A stretch of 64,000 nucleotides of DNA from Metallosphaera sedula DSM 5348. GTDB lineage: Archaea; Thermoproteota; Thermoprotei_A; Sulfolobales; Sulfolobaceae. Position numbers and translations under genes: made by a program. The stretch lies in NCBI RefSeq assembly GCF_000016605.1, contig NC_009440.1, positions 1,710,001 through 1,774,000 on the forward strand, written 5' to 3'. Positions 34,546-44,306 of this stretch are shown here, one piece after another; position 1 is the first letter of the stretch; every line of letters begins with the position of its first letter. The notes under the pieces were generated by a model. That model was given only the letters and a program-made list of their open reading frames with translations, was not told where the DNA came from and searched no databases.

Positions 34546-37500
34546 ATGAATAAGAGTGCGATAAGATATCTATCGCTCCTCCTGGTTTTCTTAATGGGAG
34601 GTTCATTCCTAGCAGGAATAACAACATTTGGTCAAACAAGTTCCACAGCTGGCGGAGTTACCATATCAGTGAGCAATGAGTGGGTAGGCAATGATACAGT
34701 GGTACTTGTAGCAATTTACAATCCCAATGTTCCTCAAAGTGCACAGGGTGCCAAGTATGTAGCGGGTAACGTAACAATTTCCGCTGGAGGCGTTACAGTA
34801 CCTCTAATAAGCAATGATACATCAAATGCCTCAGTGGTATATTACCTGAATAACGGGCAGCATTACTTCTGGTTCTTCATAACAATGACCCCAGTTCCTA
34901 CTACCTCTGCTTCATCCCTATCCATGACTGAGACCCTTACAATAAACAGTACATCTACTAATGTTCAATTAACCAATCCCTATCTTAGCTTCACTACTCC
35001 AGTTGGAAATGTCCAAACTGACGGAAAAGCTGGCGTATTTCAGCTTACACTACCCTCATCCTTCCCCAATCAGTTGATAGGAGAGTATGGTCAAACAGTA
35101 TATGGAGGCCATAAAGTAAATATTACTGACTTGTACTTCTTTAGTGGCGATAAAACAATTACGATCTCATATAGCACAGGTGCATCTGTAACAATTAACA
35201 ATTACTTGGCAGACTCAAGCAATTACGCAGCCACCCTCCAGACTACCGAATCCACAGTGCCCCTTAACTCCACTTGGCAAGTATACTTCGTGGACAATAT
35301 CATGCAAGCTAATCCACTTGTTGGAGGAAATGGTGGCTTCATGATCACGGCAAACGGAACGCAGGTATCTCCGGTTATCCAAAATGTATCCTACCTAGCG
35401 GTAAAGAACGGAGTTTACGTGAACACAACTGTGTTTGCTAATAACCCTGTTCCAAACGCACAGGCAATGTTTGGCTATGGAAATGTTTACTACGGAAACT
35501 TCACCATGTACACCAGCTCCATTGTTACTAACAAGACTTATGCAACACTACTATCTGGGAACAACTACACCCCAGCTAATGTGTCCTTTAGCCAATACAA
35601 GATGCTAATAACCAGTGGTCTATTTACCACAAATACGCCTATAACCATATACCTATCCGATTGGATTGGAAATAATGCCTCGGTATCCATAAAGGGCACC
35701 ATAAAGGAGACCACTCTACAATCAATTACTCTCTCAGTTCAGAAGGGAGAAAACTTAACGGTGAACGATTTCAATAACATATCAAACTATAGCGTCAGAA
35801 GGAACATAATGGTGTATGTGGCTCTCCAGAATATTACAGGATCTACTTATAAGACTGCTATGGTTTCTCTTCCTGAGACCTATGCAGGTTCAGGCGTATT
35901 CAGTTTGCCTACGGTTCTAAGAATTGGCTCATCACCAAGTATTACTTACTCAACCTCTCAAGTTACAATAACCCTACCACCTTATGATTTCAGCAATACT
36001 TCTCTATTGATAACAGCTACTAACGATATAGGTGCCTCCTACTATTACCTTGGTAGCAATACGGTTAAGAATATCTCTACTCCCGGTACCATATCAGTTG
36101 GTACTCCAACACTTGTTCCTATCCCCAACGTTGTGTCTGTAGCCAATGTGACTCCTGTGATAGAGCTGGCGTATACTGAGCCCAATCTAGCCTTCGGAAC
36201 TGCTACTACGTTAACAGTTAGTGGTACCAGTGTAAAATATAATGGCGTGCAAGTGGCAACTGATAGCGTAACTGCGGTTCTTCCAAACGGAACAGTAATT
36301 AGCGGAAATCTTAATGGATTGAGTATTACCAGTTTAACATCCGCTAACGGTAATGGTACGTTCTTTATCGTAGTGCCAAGCACTGTTATAAAGACTTTCT
36401 TGGGAACTCACACTTACATACCTTCAGGAACAGAGCTAACATTCAAGATTTATGATGAGTTCGCTGCGCAAACTCTTAGCGTGACCTACAAGTTTACGAC
36501 AGTTGCACCAGTAATAGCCATTAAGACTCCAACCTCCACGTCGTTCTCCTCAGCTGAGACCGCATACTTACCACCATTGCCCTATAACGTAGTTCCAGAG
36601 AAACACTACATCTCAGTTAATGTTACTGACACTCTGTATGCCCAAAGCGTTCCATCATCAGCTCTTCAAACTACACTCAAGATAATAGTTGAGAATCCAG
36701 CGGGACAAAAAGTAGGTAACGTGGTAACCACGGTAGTTTCCGAGACTGCTGCCAATAGTGGACTCTTTACAGGCAAGATATACTACACAGTCTATGAAAA
36801 TAGCAGTGGATATTGGTTAAATATAAATGGCCAAAATATTACTAACTTGAAAAACGTGGTTAATGGTGGGCTCATAGTATTCGAGTACACTTCCCCATCA
36901 TCTCAGTCAACTGTTAACGCTACTGCCTTGCTCGAGCCATCTCCATTCACCCTAAGCGTAAGCCAAACTTCAGCCAATCCTGGACAACATGTTAATGTCT
37001 CAGTGAACAGTCCTGGACTTGTTGAATCCAGCAACATGAAGTTTACAGGTTCCCTGATAATTTACGCCCAATTTGCCGAATGGAACGGACCGGGTTCTCA
37101 ACCAACCATTGCTGTATCTCCAATCACCTTGAAGGAAGTTTCTGCCGGGTCTCCAGTATTCGGAGGAACCATAGTATTAGGTAATTCAAGTGTTGTCTCT
37201 TCGGGCAACCTTACCTCCTTGATAACTACCCCAGGATATACGGTTGCTCCTGGATCAGTGGTCCTTGTGAATGCAAATGCGACCATAGGACCAACAAGCA
37301 CTTCCAGCTCCATTACTCCATATTATCAGCAGCAATCAATATCTATCAATGTTGTAGATATCAATGTCTCGATACTCAATCCATCTCCAGCTTCACCCTT
37401 CGCTAAGCTTGAGATTGAACTCCAATCTCCACTATTCAACCTGCTTACGCATCCTGCGGCAGGAAACTACACCTCTGCAGGGACTAGCGCCGGAATATTA

Positions 37501-38628
37501 GAGGGAATACTTTCAACAATCACCACCCAGCAGTCCCAGCAACTTGTTACCTCAACCCAGCTCGTAACTTCACCAAAGACCTCATTCTACTACAACAATA
37601 CCATATGGGTCATAGAGACGCCAATGACCTTATGGAGTGGCACTCCTGGAAGCTATGGAATACCCATAGAAGTGAATCTAACTGATCTATTGACTGTAAC
37701 TCACAATGTCTATGCAATTCATGTAGTTGAAGTTCCCAATGTCACCACAGGCACCGTTTCTCTGGTATCCGCCTATGCTGTTCCCAGCGTCTCCAGTAAT
37801 GTTGCCCAGCTACAGATTAATGGATTAGTGCCTCCAGTGATCTCCGTGTTCTTCAACGGTAACAACATAACGCAGTCAGCAAGCGCGGCAATTCCGTTCC
37901 CCAATACAACTGCAGGCGAACTAGTAAACGTCACGGTATACGCGCCTGATGCTGTGAATAATCTTAATGTGCCAGGCTCAGGTACTACATTCAACGTTAC
38001 CATAGTGAACACTGCAAATGGTGAGACGACAACCCTCACACTAACACAGATGACTAAGATAATCGGCGGTGTAGCTGTTCCTACTCCATACTATACAGGG
38101 TTATTGAAGGTAGTTGAACCAACAGTGTACACTCCTGGTACACCAGGTGTAATCTCAGCTTCCTCAGGAGTTGTTAATAAGGTACTGGTCAACATGAACC
38201 TTGTAGAAGGTCAGTACTACAATACACAGGGATTACTGCAACAGTTAAGGATGAAGGCCAGCTCCTACTTCTATGTGGGAGTTATCAAGTTGAGCGTCTT
38301 AGTATCTCACTTCACCATATTGAGCAATGGAACTCCCGTAACTGGCATGCAAGTTGGAAAGTCTTACAGCCTATTATTCAATGTAACCAACAATGGTAAT
38401 GTAAACGAGACAATATATGGTACACTAGAGGTACTATTGAATGGTACTCCAGTTCAACCAGAGATTGTGGCCCAAATAACCTTAGCGCCAGGGCAGAGCA
38501 CCCAGATAGGAACACTATTTACTCCCACAATGCCAGGTAGCTATACCATAACCTTCATACCATTCCAGAACAACCTGTTAAGTATACCCTACAACCAAGG
38601 ATTGACCGAGGTTGTTACGGCAAGTTAA
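34546..38628 (+). CDS. slaA: S-layer protein SlaA
   Basis: A 1360-residue exported protein, the outer S-layer lattice subunit. It has a signal peptide (about 1-30, with the hydrophobic stretch LSLLLVFLMGGSFLAG), a very Thr/Ser/Asn-rich body with repeated beta domains and dozens of NxS/T sites, and no membrane helix at the C terminus. This matches SlaA, which is held by SlaB. Base composition and codon use are more AT-rich than the housekeeping genes, common for S-layer genes. It ends before a T-rich tract, and slaB follows 37 bases later. Confidence 0.93.
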   Translation: MNKSAIRYLSLLLVFLMGGSFLAGITTFGQTSSTAGGVTISVSNEWVGNDTVVLVAIYNPNVPQSAQGAKYVAGNVTISAGGVTVPLISNDTSNASVVYYLNNGQHYFWFFITMTPVPTTSASSLSMTETLTINSTSTNVQLTNPYLSFTTPVGNVQTDGKAGVFQLTLPSSFPNQLIGEYGQTVYGGHKVNITDLYFFSGDKTITISYSTGASVTINNYLADSSNYAATLQTTESTVPLNSTWQVYFVDNIMQANPLVGGNGGFMITANGTQVSPVIQNVSYLAVKNGVYVNTTVFANNPVPNAQAMFGYGNVYYGNFTMYTSSIVTNKTYATLLSGNNYTPANVSFSQYKMLITSGLFTTNTPITIYLSDWIGNNASVSIKGTIKETTLQSITLSVQKGENLTVNDFNNISNYSVRRNIMVYVALQNITGSTYKTAMVSLPETYAGSGVFSLPTVLRIGSSPSITYSTSQVTITLPPYDFSNTSLLITATNDIGASYYYLGSNTVKNISTPGTISVGTPTLVPIPNVVSVANVTPVIELAYTEPNLAFGTATTLTVSGTSVKYNGVQVATDSVTAVLPNGTVISGNLNGLSITSLTSANGNGTFFIVVPSTVIKTFLGTHTYIPSGTELTFKIYDEFAAQTLSVTYKFTTVAPVIAIKTPTSTSFSSAETAYLPPLPYNVVPEKHYISVNVTDTLYAQSVPSSALQTTLKIIVENPAGQKVGNVVTTVVSETAANSGLFTGKIYYTVYENSSGYWLNINGQNITNLKNVVNGGLIVFEYTSPSSQSTVNATALLEPSPFTLSVSQTSANPGQHVNVSVNSPGLVESSNMKFTGSLIIYAQFAEWNGPGSQPTIAVSPITLKEVSAGSPVFGGTIVLGNSSVVSSGNLTSLITTPGYTVAPGSVVLVNANATIGPTSTSSSITPYYQQQSISINVVDINVSILNPSPASPFAKLEIELQSPLFNLLTHPAAGNYTSAGTSAGILEGILSTITTQQSQQLVTSTQLVTSPKTSFYYNNTIWVIETPMTLWSGTPGSYGIPIEVNLTDLLTVTHNVYAIHVVEVPNVTTGTVSLVSAYAVPSVSSNVAQLQINGLVPPVISVFFNGNNITQSASAAIPFPNTTAGELVNVTVYAPDAVNNLNVPGSGTTFNVTIVNTANGETTTLTLTQMTKIIGGVAVPTPYYTGLLKVVEPTVYTPGTPGVISASSGVVNKVLVNMNLVEGQYYNTQGLLQQLRMKASSYFYVGVIKLSVLVSHFTILSNGTPVTGMQVGKSYSLLFNVTNNGNVNETIYGTLEVLLNGTPVQPEIVAQITLAPGQSTQIGTLFTPTMPGSYTITFIPFQNNLLSIPYNQGLTEVVTAS

Positions 38629-38655
38629 TTTTTTTCCTTCCTTTATAAGTTAAGG
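38625..38655 (+). terminator. T-rich tract between slaA and slaB, with slaB ribosome site
   Basis: TTTTTTT follows the slaA stop at about 38630, a likely site of partial transcription termination. The next bases hold CTTTATAAG and a strong Shine-Dalgarno, GGGTGATT, six bases before the slaB ATG (38666). So slaB may be made from readthrough, or from its own promoter, at a lower level than slaA. Confidence 0.5.
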
Positions 38656-38665
38656 GTGATTAAAT

Positions 38666-39916
38666 ATGAAGTATAATCTTCTTCCCTTGATTCTTTTATC
38701 CCTACTAGTAGCACCATTGTTGGCCATGGGTTCAGCTCCAGCTATTACAGTAACTACTCAACCAGTATATCATCCTGGACAGACTGTATTCATTTCAGGA
38801 GTTACTTCTCCTAACACTCTTGTGGGCATAACAATCTATAATCCGCAGGGGAAGGCAGTTTACTCCAACACCACCACAAGCGGACCTAATGGAGATTACT
38901 CATTGAAAGCCTTCACATTCCCGCTACAGGAGAGCACAACGTTCCCATTCGGGACTTATACCGTTCAGGTTGGGACCCAGACTGGGTTCACCAACTCCAC
39001 AACGTTCCAATTCCTACCTCTAACCGCTACGGTAAATGTATTAGTGGTTAATCCACAGGGTGTACCAATTCAGGGAGCCACTGTTACTGCAGATAGTGTG
39101 ACTGCCACTACCAACGCTTCAGGTCAGGCAGTTTTGAACCTTCCCACGGGGACATATACCTTGAAGGTAGTTCCCCCATCTCCATACTCGCCTGCCAGCG
39201 AGAACATAACAGTAACAGCACCTAATACATACTCATTCAAGATAACTGTACAGATCCAGGAACTGGCTCTCCAGGTAGTTAGCGCTACTTCACCCAACGT
39301 TAATCTGAAGGATTTGACAAGCGGGACAAGCATAACAATGATTGGTGGCACTACACTCACATTGATGAGCATGGTAACATTCGCAGGTCAGCCAATAAGT
39401 ACGGCTACTGTGACTGCTATGTATAACGGGACCATGTATAATGCAACCTATATGAACGGTTACTACGTTATCACCATATCAGTTCCAAACACGCAGTATG
39501 AGACTGACTTAGTAATACAGGCGACTTACTCTGGGATGCAATCCAACACCGTAACCCTTCCGTTAACCGTGAATGTTAATGAACAGGCTATAATAGCAAG
39601 TCTTAACTCGACAATACAGTCTCTCGAATCTCAAATAAGCTCACTAAGTAGCACTGTCTCCACTCTCAGTAGCTCAGTCACAAGTTTGAGCAATACTGTC
39701 TCTAGTTTGAGTAGCACAGTCTCTAAGCTCAACGGCACTGTGGCAAGTCTACAGAGTTCCGTGTCCACACTGTCTAGCGAATACAGTACTCTAAATAGCA
39801 GGGTTAATGCACTTTCAGGTCTCTCTGGCACAGTGGATATTGCTCTAGCTGTCAGCATTATAGCCATAATCATCTCCATAGTAGTCCTTATCCTTGTCTT
39901 TAGAAAGATAAGTTAA
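38666..39916 (+). CDS. slaB: S-layer membrane anchor SlaB
   Basis: A 416-residue protein: signal peptide (about 1-20), two or three beta-sandwich domains with many NxS/T sites (about 25-305), a Ser/Thr-rich coiled coil (about 310-385, of heptad type with SLSSTVS-like repeats), and a C-terminal membrane helix (390-412) ending FRKIS. This is the SlaB layout, which anchors the SlaA lattice to the membrane as a stalk. Its strong GGTGATT site fits high expression. Confidence 0.93.
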   Translation: MKYNLLPLILLSLLVAPLLAMGSAPAITVTTQPVYHPGQTVFISGVTSPNTLVGITIYNPQGKAVYSNTTTSGPNGDYSLKAFTFPLQESTTFPFGTYTVQVGTQTGFTNSTTFQFLPLTATVNVLVVNPQGVPIQGATVTADSVTATTNASGQAVLNLPTGTYTLKVVPPSPYSPASENITVTAPNTYSFKITVQIQELALQVVSATSPNVNLKDLTSGTSITMIGGTTLTLMSMVTFAGQPISTATVTAMYNGTMYNATYMNGYYVITISVPNTQYETDLVIQATYSGMQSNTVTLPLTVNVNEQAIIASLNSTIQSLESQISSLSSTVSTLSSSVTSLSNTVSSLSSTVSKLNGTVASLQSSVSTLSSEYSTLNSRVNALSGLSGTVDIALAVSIIAIIISIVVLILVFRKIS

Positions 39917-39930
39917 TTTTTTTCTTAAAA
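39915..39930 (+). terminator. T-rich terminator after slaB
   Basis: TTTTTTTCTT directly after the slaB stop codon (TAA at 39914-39916), a T-tract typical of archaeal intrinsic termination. It separates slaB from the following glycosyltransferase, which has its own promoter. Confidence 0.5.
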
Positions 39931-40057
39931 CCTCTTATAAATCGATTCTTCTGCTTGTGCTGTGACATATATATTTTTCTATTTTTATGCAATAAATAGT
40001 ATACAGTTAGCTAGAGACTAACACTTAGCTTAAAATGTGGTGCTTGGATCTGATTTC

Positions 40058-41308
40058 ATGAGAGTAGGCCTAGTTACTTTTTCCTTGATGAACCTACGGG
40101 AAGGCGGAGCAGAGAGGCATGTTAGAGAATTTGTTAATATTGCTAAGACTAGATTTGAACTTGTTCTCTTTCCCACTTTAAACACGTATTTACAAGTTGA
40201 AAACGAGGAAGATAAAAATGCCCTAATCAAGAGAGCTCAGGAGCTAGAGAAGGAGGGTATTACACTAGCCTCAGAGTTTTACTCCTTGGTTGACCGCTCG
40301 ATTACCAGGAAAGAGCGTCTCTTGAATTTTGTGGACTTTCGTTTACTGCGCGAGTTAAGTAAGGCCTACTATTCCGATCTAAACAAGATTGATTTTCTTT
40401 TCTCCCCGAACTTTATATCTCCAGACGTAGTTCTCATGGCTAGCCACTCAGGAAAAGGTTATGGAATTCTGATAAACGGGTATATAGCGCCCCTTCACAT
40501 GGATCCCCTCTTATATTCCATTTATAAGTTTAGGATTGGTCAGGAGAGCTTTCTTAGCTCATTGCCTAAAAACCTTCTAATTTCTAATTATTGGGCTAAA
40601 GCCATTAAGATAATGAAAAATAATCCACCTAAGTTCGTGGCAGGCGTAAATAGGGTAGCTATTGAAGGAGTGATAGGTAAATTGCCAACTAATCACGTCA
40701 TTCTGGATCCTGGATTTGCAATTGATCCATCTATCGTGAAGTATAGGTCTGAAGCTAAGGATAACTATGCAATCTTCGCTGCAGCTAGAGTAGAGCCCAG
40801 TAAGGGGATGCTAGATCTGTTGAGGATCATGAAGCTCCTTAAAAGTGCAGACGTGAAACTAAAGATCATGGGAAGGTTAAAATCAGATTCTTCCAATTTT
40901 TATCGATTAGCGGAACGTTATGGTGTAAGGGATAAGATAGAATACCTAGGATTTCTATCTGGAGAGGAAAAGTACAAGGTCATGAGCTCTGCAAGGGTCA
41001 TGGTTTACCCGTCTCATGACGATACCAATGCACTGGTTGTGATGGAATCCCTTGCAGTTGGGACTCCTGTCGTTACCTATGCTATTCCTGGCATTAAGTA
41101 CGTGTATGATGGTGTTCCTGGTGTAACGCTAGTGAAAGAGTTTAACTATGACGGAATGGCGAAAGAGATCAACAAGATCATGCATACTCAATATTCGTTA
41201 AATGATGAGAAGCTACAGAAATTACTCTCCCATCATAGTTCTTGGGCCAAGGTAGTCGAACAAGAGGTTAACCTGATACTTAAATATGGTATTAAAGATA
41301 TGAAATAA
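40058..41308 (+). CDS. Glycosyltransferase family 4
   Basis: About 416 residues, a GT-B-fold family 4 glycosyltransferase. The N-terminal glycine-rich loop is LREGGAERHVREF, and the C-terminal nucleotide-sugar domain has YAIFAARVEPSKGML-like residues and the E-x7-E equivalent around VVMESLAVGTPVVTY. The frame is open to 40037, but a TATA box CTTAAAATG (40029-40037) lies 25 bases before the ATG at 40058, so this start is used. The sugar is not known. It is likely part of S-layer N-glycan assembly. Confidence 0.85.
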   Translation: MRVGLVTFSLMNLREGGAERHVREFVNIAKTRFELVLFPTLNTYLQVENEEDKNALIKRAQELEKEGITLASEFYSLVDRSITRKERLLNFVDFRLLRELSKAYYSDLNKIDFLFSPNFISPDVVLMASHSGKGYGILINGYIAPLHMDPLLYSIYKFRIGQESFLSSLPKNLLISNYWAKAIKIMKNNPPKFVAGVNRVAIEGVIGKLPTNHVILDPGFAIDPSIVKYRSEAKDNYAIFAAARVEPSKGMLDLLRIMKLLKSADVKLKIMGRLKSDSSNFYRLAERYGVRDKIEYLGFLSGEEKYKVMSSARVMVYPSHDDTNALVVMESLAVGTPVVTYAIPGIKYVYDGVPGVTLVKEFNYDGMAKEINKIMHTQYSLNDEKLQKLLSHHSSWAKVVEQEVNLILKYGIKDMK

Positions 41309-41424
41309 TGTCATGCGTGATTTAATATAGCTAAAGAGAAGTTTGCTATTATTGAAGGACTAAAATACCCTTTTCTGTTCTGATCCGCTCAAAGTTTTTT
41401 AGATAGGAAGTCTACAGCCATTCC

Positions 41425-42333
41425 ATGAAATATCTAGTAATAGGCGGAGCCGGTTTCCTGGGCTCCCATCTGATTGAGTCCCTTAGTGGGGATATAACGG
41501 TTGTTGACGACCTCTCCACCGCGAAATACTTTCAAGGGAACGCGAAACTTATCAGGGAGAAAATAGAGAACTTCTCCACAGACGAGAAATATGATTATGT
41601 TATACACTTGGCTGCTAGGCCCTCCCCGGAGGATTACATCAACCATCCGGTTGAGACTGCCTTGTCCAACTCCGTGGGAACTTACAAAGCCCTCGAAATA
41701 GCCAGGAGAAGCGACGCCGTATTTCTCTATACCTCCTCCTCCGAAATTTACGGTCACGCAGAGGTAATTCCAACACCTGAGAGCTACTGGGGTAAGGTAA
41801 ATCCGACCGGGGTCAGGAGCTGTTACGACGAGAGTAAGAGGTTCTCCGAGGCCCTAATCATGTCCTTTTACAGGGAGTATGGACTAGACGTGAGGATACA
41901 GAGGCCCTTCAACGTGTATGGACCTAGGCTCAGGGAGGATGGCTCGTATGGAAGGGTGATCTCGAGGTTCGTGTATCAGGCATTGAGGGGTGAGGACTTG
42001 ACGATATTTGGGGATGGGAATCAGACGAGGGCTTTCCTTTACGTGAGCGACTGGGTTGAGGCAACCAAGAGGATGCTGGGCCCAGGGCTCAAGGGAGTTA
42101 TCCTGAATGTGGGATCTGACAAGGAAACGAAAATAATTGACCTAGCGAAAACAATAATATCCATGACTGGAAGCAAGTCCGGTCTCAAGTTCCTACCTCC
42201 AAGGCAGGACGATCCTCCAAGGAGAGCAGCAGACATAACCAAGGCTAAGGAGGTCCTGGGCTGGGAGCCTAAGGTTTCCTTGTTCGAGGGATTGAAGATG
42301 ACTATAGAGTGGTTCAGGGGTGTACTCAGTTGA
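41425..42333 (+). CDS. NAD-dependent sugar-nucleotide dehydratase/decarboxylase, UXS-like
   Basis: A 302-residue extended SDR. The NAD motif is GGAGFLGSH, the active-site segment TSSSEIYG gives Ser-Glu, and SCYDESKR carries the Tyr and Lys. Several segments read like UDP-glucuronate decarboxylase (UXS): ESYWGKVNPTGVRSCYDE, QTRAFLYVSDW, and DDPPRRAADITKAKEVLGWEP. The Glu and the NQTRAF Arg fit the extra residues used for decarboxylation. It should make UDP-xylose from UDP-glucuronate; a plain epimerase cannot be excluded. It overlaps the UDP-glucose dehydrogenase gene, which supplies UDP-glucuronate. Confidence 0.75.
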   Translation: MKYLVIGGAGFLGSHLIESLSGDITVVDDLSTAKYFQGNAKLIREKIENFSTDEKYDYVIHLAARPSPEDYINHPVETALSNSVGTYKALEIARRSDAVFLYTSSSEIYGHAEVIPTPESYWGKVNPTGVRSCYDESKRFSEALIMSFYREYGLDVRIQRPFNVYGPRLREDGSYGRVISRFVYQALRGEDLTIFGDGNQTRAFLYVSDWVEATKRMLGPGLKGVILNVGSDKETKIIDLAKTIISMTGSKSGLKFLPPRQDDPPRRAADITKAKEVLGWEPKVSLFEGLKMTIEWFRGVLS

Positions 42334-43538
42334 GGATAGGGATTGTGGGACTAGGAGTCGTGGGTTTATCCACAGGAGTTGTGCTCGCTGAGCAGGGACA
42401 TGAAATAGTTGGAGTCGATATTGATCAGGGGAGAGTTCATGGACTTCAGTGTAGGAGGCCTCCCATATATGAGCCCGGTCTGGAGGAGGCACTGAACAGG
42501 AACTTTGAGAGGATGAAGTTTTCAACCGACTACTCGTCGCTCTCGGACGCTGAGGTCATCTTTATCACTGTTTCTACCCCAACCGTTGATGGAAGGATAT
42601 ACCTTGGCTACGTGTTCGACGCCGCGAGGAAGATAAAGGAAGTGGCGAGGGGCGTGATTGCCATAAAGAGCACCGTAGTCCCAGGGACTGCAAGGAAGGT
42701 CAAGGAAATCACGAACCTTAAGGTTGTATCCAACCCAGAGTTCTTGAGGGAGGGAAACGCCCTGCACGACACTGAAAGCCCGGACAGGGTTGTGATAGGT
42801 AGTGACGACAAGGAGGCAGGCGACCTGATCCAGGAGCTGTGGTCCTTCACGAAAGCCCCAGTGATCAGAACCACCACAGACGAGGCTGAGCTAATAAAGT
42901 ACGCTGCGAACTCCTTCCTAGCAGTTAAGGTGTCCTTCATAAACGAAATAGCTAACTTATGCGAAAGGCTAAACTGCGACGTTAACGTTATAGCCAGGGC
43001 AATTGGACTTGATAAGAGGATCTCCCCTTATTTCCTGTCAGCAGGACTAGGCTGGGGAGGATCGTGTTTCCCGAAGGATACCCTGGCGATAACCTCGTTC
43101 GCGAGAGACGTTGGGGAGAAGCTCAGAATAGTTGAGGCAGCCATAGAGGTTAACCAGGAAAGACCCTTCAGGGCTCTCAAGCTTCTTAAGGAAGTCATGG
43201 GCGAGGTTAGGGGTAAAACTGTTTGTGTCCTAGGACTGGCCTTCAAGCCTAATACCGATGACACCAGAGAGAGCGTGGCACTCAAGGTGGTTAACCTGCT
43301 GAGACAGGAGGGAGCCATGGTTATAGCCTACGATCCAAAGGCTAGATCTGACGTCGAAATGGTGACTCTTGACGAGTGCATAACTCGGGCAGATGGTGTC
43401 ATCATTGCTACTGAGTGGGACGAGTTCAGGGGACTTGAGCCCAAGTTAAGGGGTAAACCAGTGGTTGACGGCAGAAGAGTTCTAGATCCAGCGAAGATGG
43501 GACAGGAATTTAGGGCCATTGGGCTTGGTGTTAGGTGA
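42330..43538 (+). CDS. ugd: UDP-glucose 6-dehydrogenase
   Basis: About 402 residues. Starts at a TTG overlapping the previous stop (TTGA); the longer frame from 42309 lies inside the upstream gene and is not favoured, since the family starts at RIGIVGLGVVG. It oxidises UDP-glucose to UDP-glucuronate with two NAD. The catalytic nucleophile is Cys246 in GWGGSCFPKD; the Rossmann motif and SIKST-like IKSTVVPGT are present. It lies between the UXS-like gene and galU, so three pathway steps are joined in one transcript. Confidence 0.9.
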   Translation: MRIGIVGLGVVGLSTGVVLAEQGHEIVGVDIDQGRVHGLQCRRPPIYEPGLEEALNRNFERMKFSTDYSSLSDAEVIFITVSTPTVDGRIYLGYVFDAARKIKEVARGVIAIKSTVVPGTARKVKEITNLKVVSNPEFLREGNALHDTESPDRVVIGSDDKEAGDLIQELWSFTKAPVIRTTTDEAELIKYAANSFLAVKVSFINEIANLCERLNCDVNVIARAIGLDKRISPYFLSAGLGWGGSCFPKDTLAITSFARDVGEKLRIVEAAIEVNQERPFRALKLLKEVMGEVRGKTVCVLGLAFKPNTDDTRESVALKVVNLLRQEGAMVIAYDPKARSDVEMVTLDECITRADGVIIATEWDEFRGLEPKLRGKPVVDGRRVLDPAKMGQEFRAIGLGVR

Positions 43539-44306
43539 ATGCAGGCCGTAATTACCGCGGCTGGTCTCGGAACCCGGATGCTTCCTGCCTCCAAGGAGAT
43601 CCCAAAGGAGATGTTTCCAGTTCCCTTCAGGGGCTCGTTCAAGCCCATAATCCAGGTTATATTCGAGCAGTTATATGACGCTGGCGTTAGGGATTTCGTC
43701 ATTGTTGTGGGAAGGGGAAAAAGGGTAATTGAGGATCACTTTACTCCCGATCAGGACTTTGTGTATTACCTCGAGAAGATGGGTAAGAGCAGGCAAGCCA
43801 AGGACCTGAACGCGTTTTATGAGAAAATCGAGAAAAGTAATATAGCCTTTGTGAATCAGGCTTCACCTGAAGGCTTCGGAGACGCGGTATTGAGGGCTAA
43901 ACCTTTCATCAAGTCGGACTTCTTGGTTTCAGCTGCTGATACCATACTCGAGGAGATCCCCAGGATGGAGGTTAACTCCTTTCTGGTGACCCAAGTTGAC
44001 GACCCTAAGCCTTATGGGGTTGTCTTACTGGACGGGGAACTAGTCGTAGATGTTGAGGAGAAGCCTAGGGAACCCAAATCGAACTGGGTCATAGCTCCAT
44101 ATTACCACTTTGATTACATGATTTTCGAGGCACTTGAGAAAACCAAGAGAAGTGGAAAGGAGTTACAGCTCACAGACGCAATCAAATACCTGATGAATAA
44201 TGGGGTAGCCTTTCGTGCAGTGAAAGTTGCCAAGATGTATGACCTTGGTAACGTCGAGAATTACATCTCATCATTGAGGGCTATACTGTTGCGAGGGGAT
44301 ATATAG
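43539..44306 (+). CDS. galU: UTP-glucose-1-phosphate uridylyltransferase
   Basis: A 255-residue nucleotidyltransferase of the GalU type, making UDP-glucose from UTP and glucose-1-phosphate. The GLGTRMLPASKEIPKEM signature includes the phosphate-binding loop and catalytic Lys. The stop of ugd and the ATG abut (TGAATG). Together with ugd and the UXS-like gene it supplies UDP-glucose, UDP-glucuronate and probably UDP-xylose for glycan building. Confidence 0.92.
   Translation: MQAVITAAGLGTRMLPASKEIPKEMFPVPFRGSFKPIIQVIFEQLYDAGVRDFVIVVGRGKRVIEDHFTPDQDFVYYLEKMGKSRQAKDLNAFYEKIEKSNIAFVNQASPEGFGDAVLRAKPFIKSDFLVSAADTILEEIPRMEVNSFLVTQVDDPKPYGVVLLDGELVVDVEEKPREPKSNWVIAPYYHFDYMIFEALEKTKRSGKELQLTDAIKYLMNNGVAFRAVKVAKMYDLGNVENYISSLRAILLRGDI

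Noticed and set aside
42309-42329. Longer N terminus for UDP-glucose dehydrogenase
   Set aside because: It would add residues not seen in the family and overlap the upstream gene more; the TTG at 42330 gives the normal Rossmann start.
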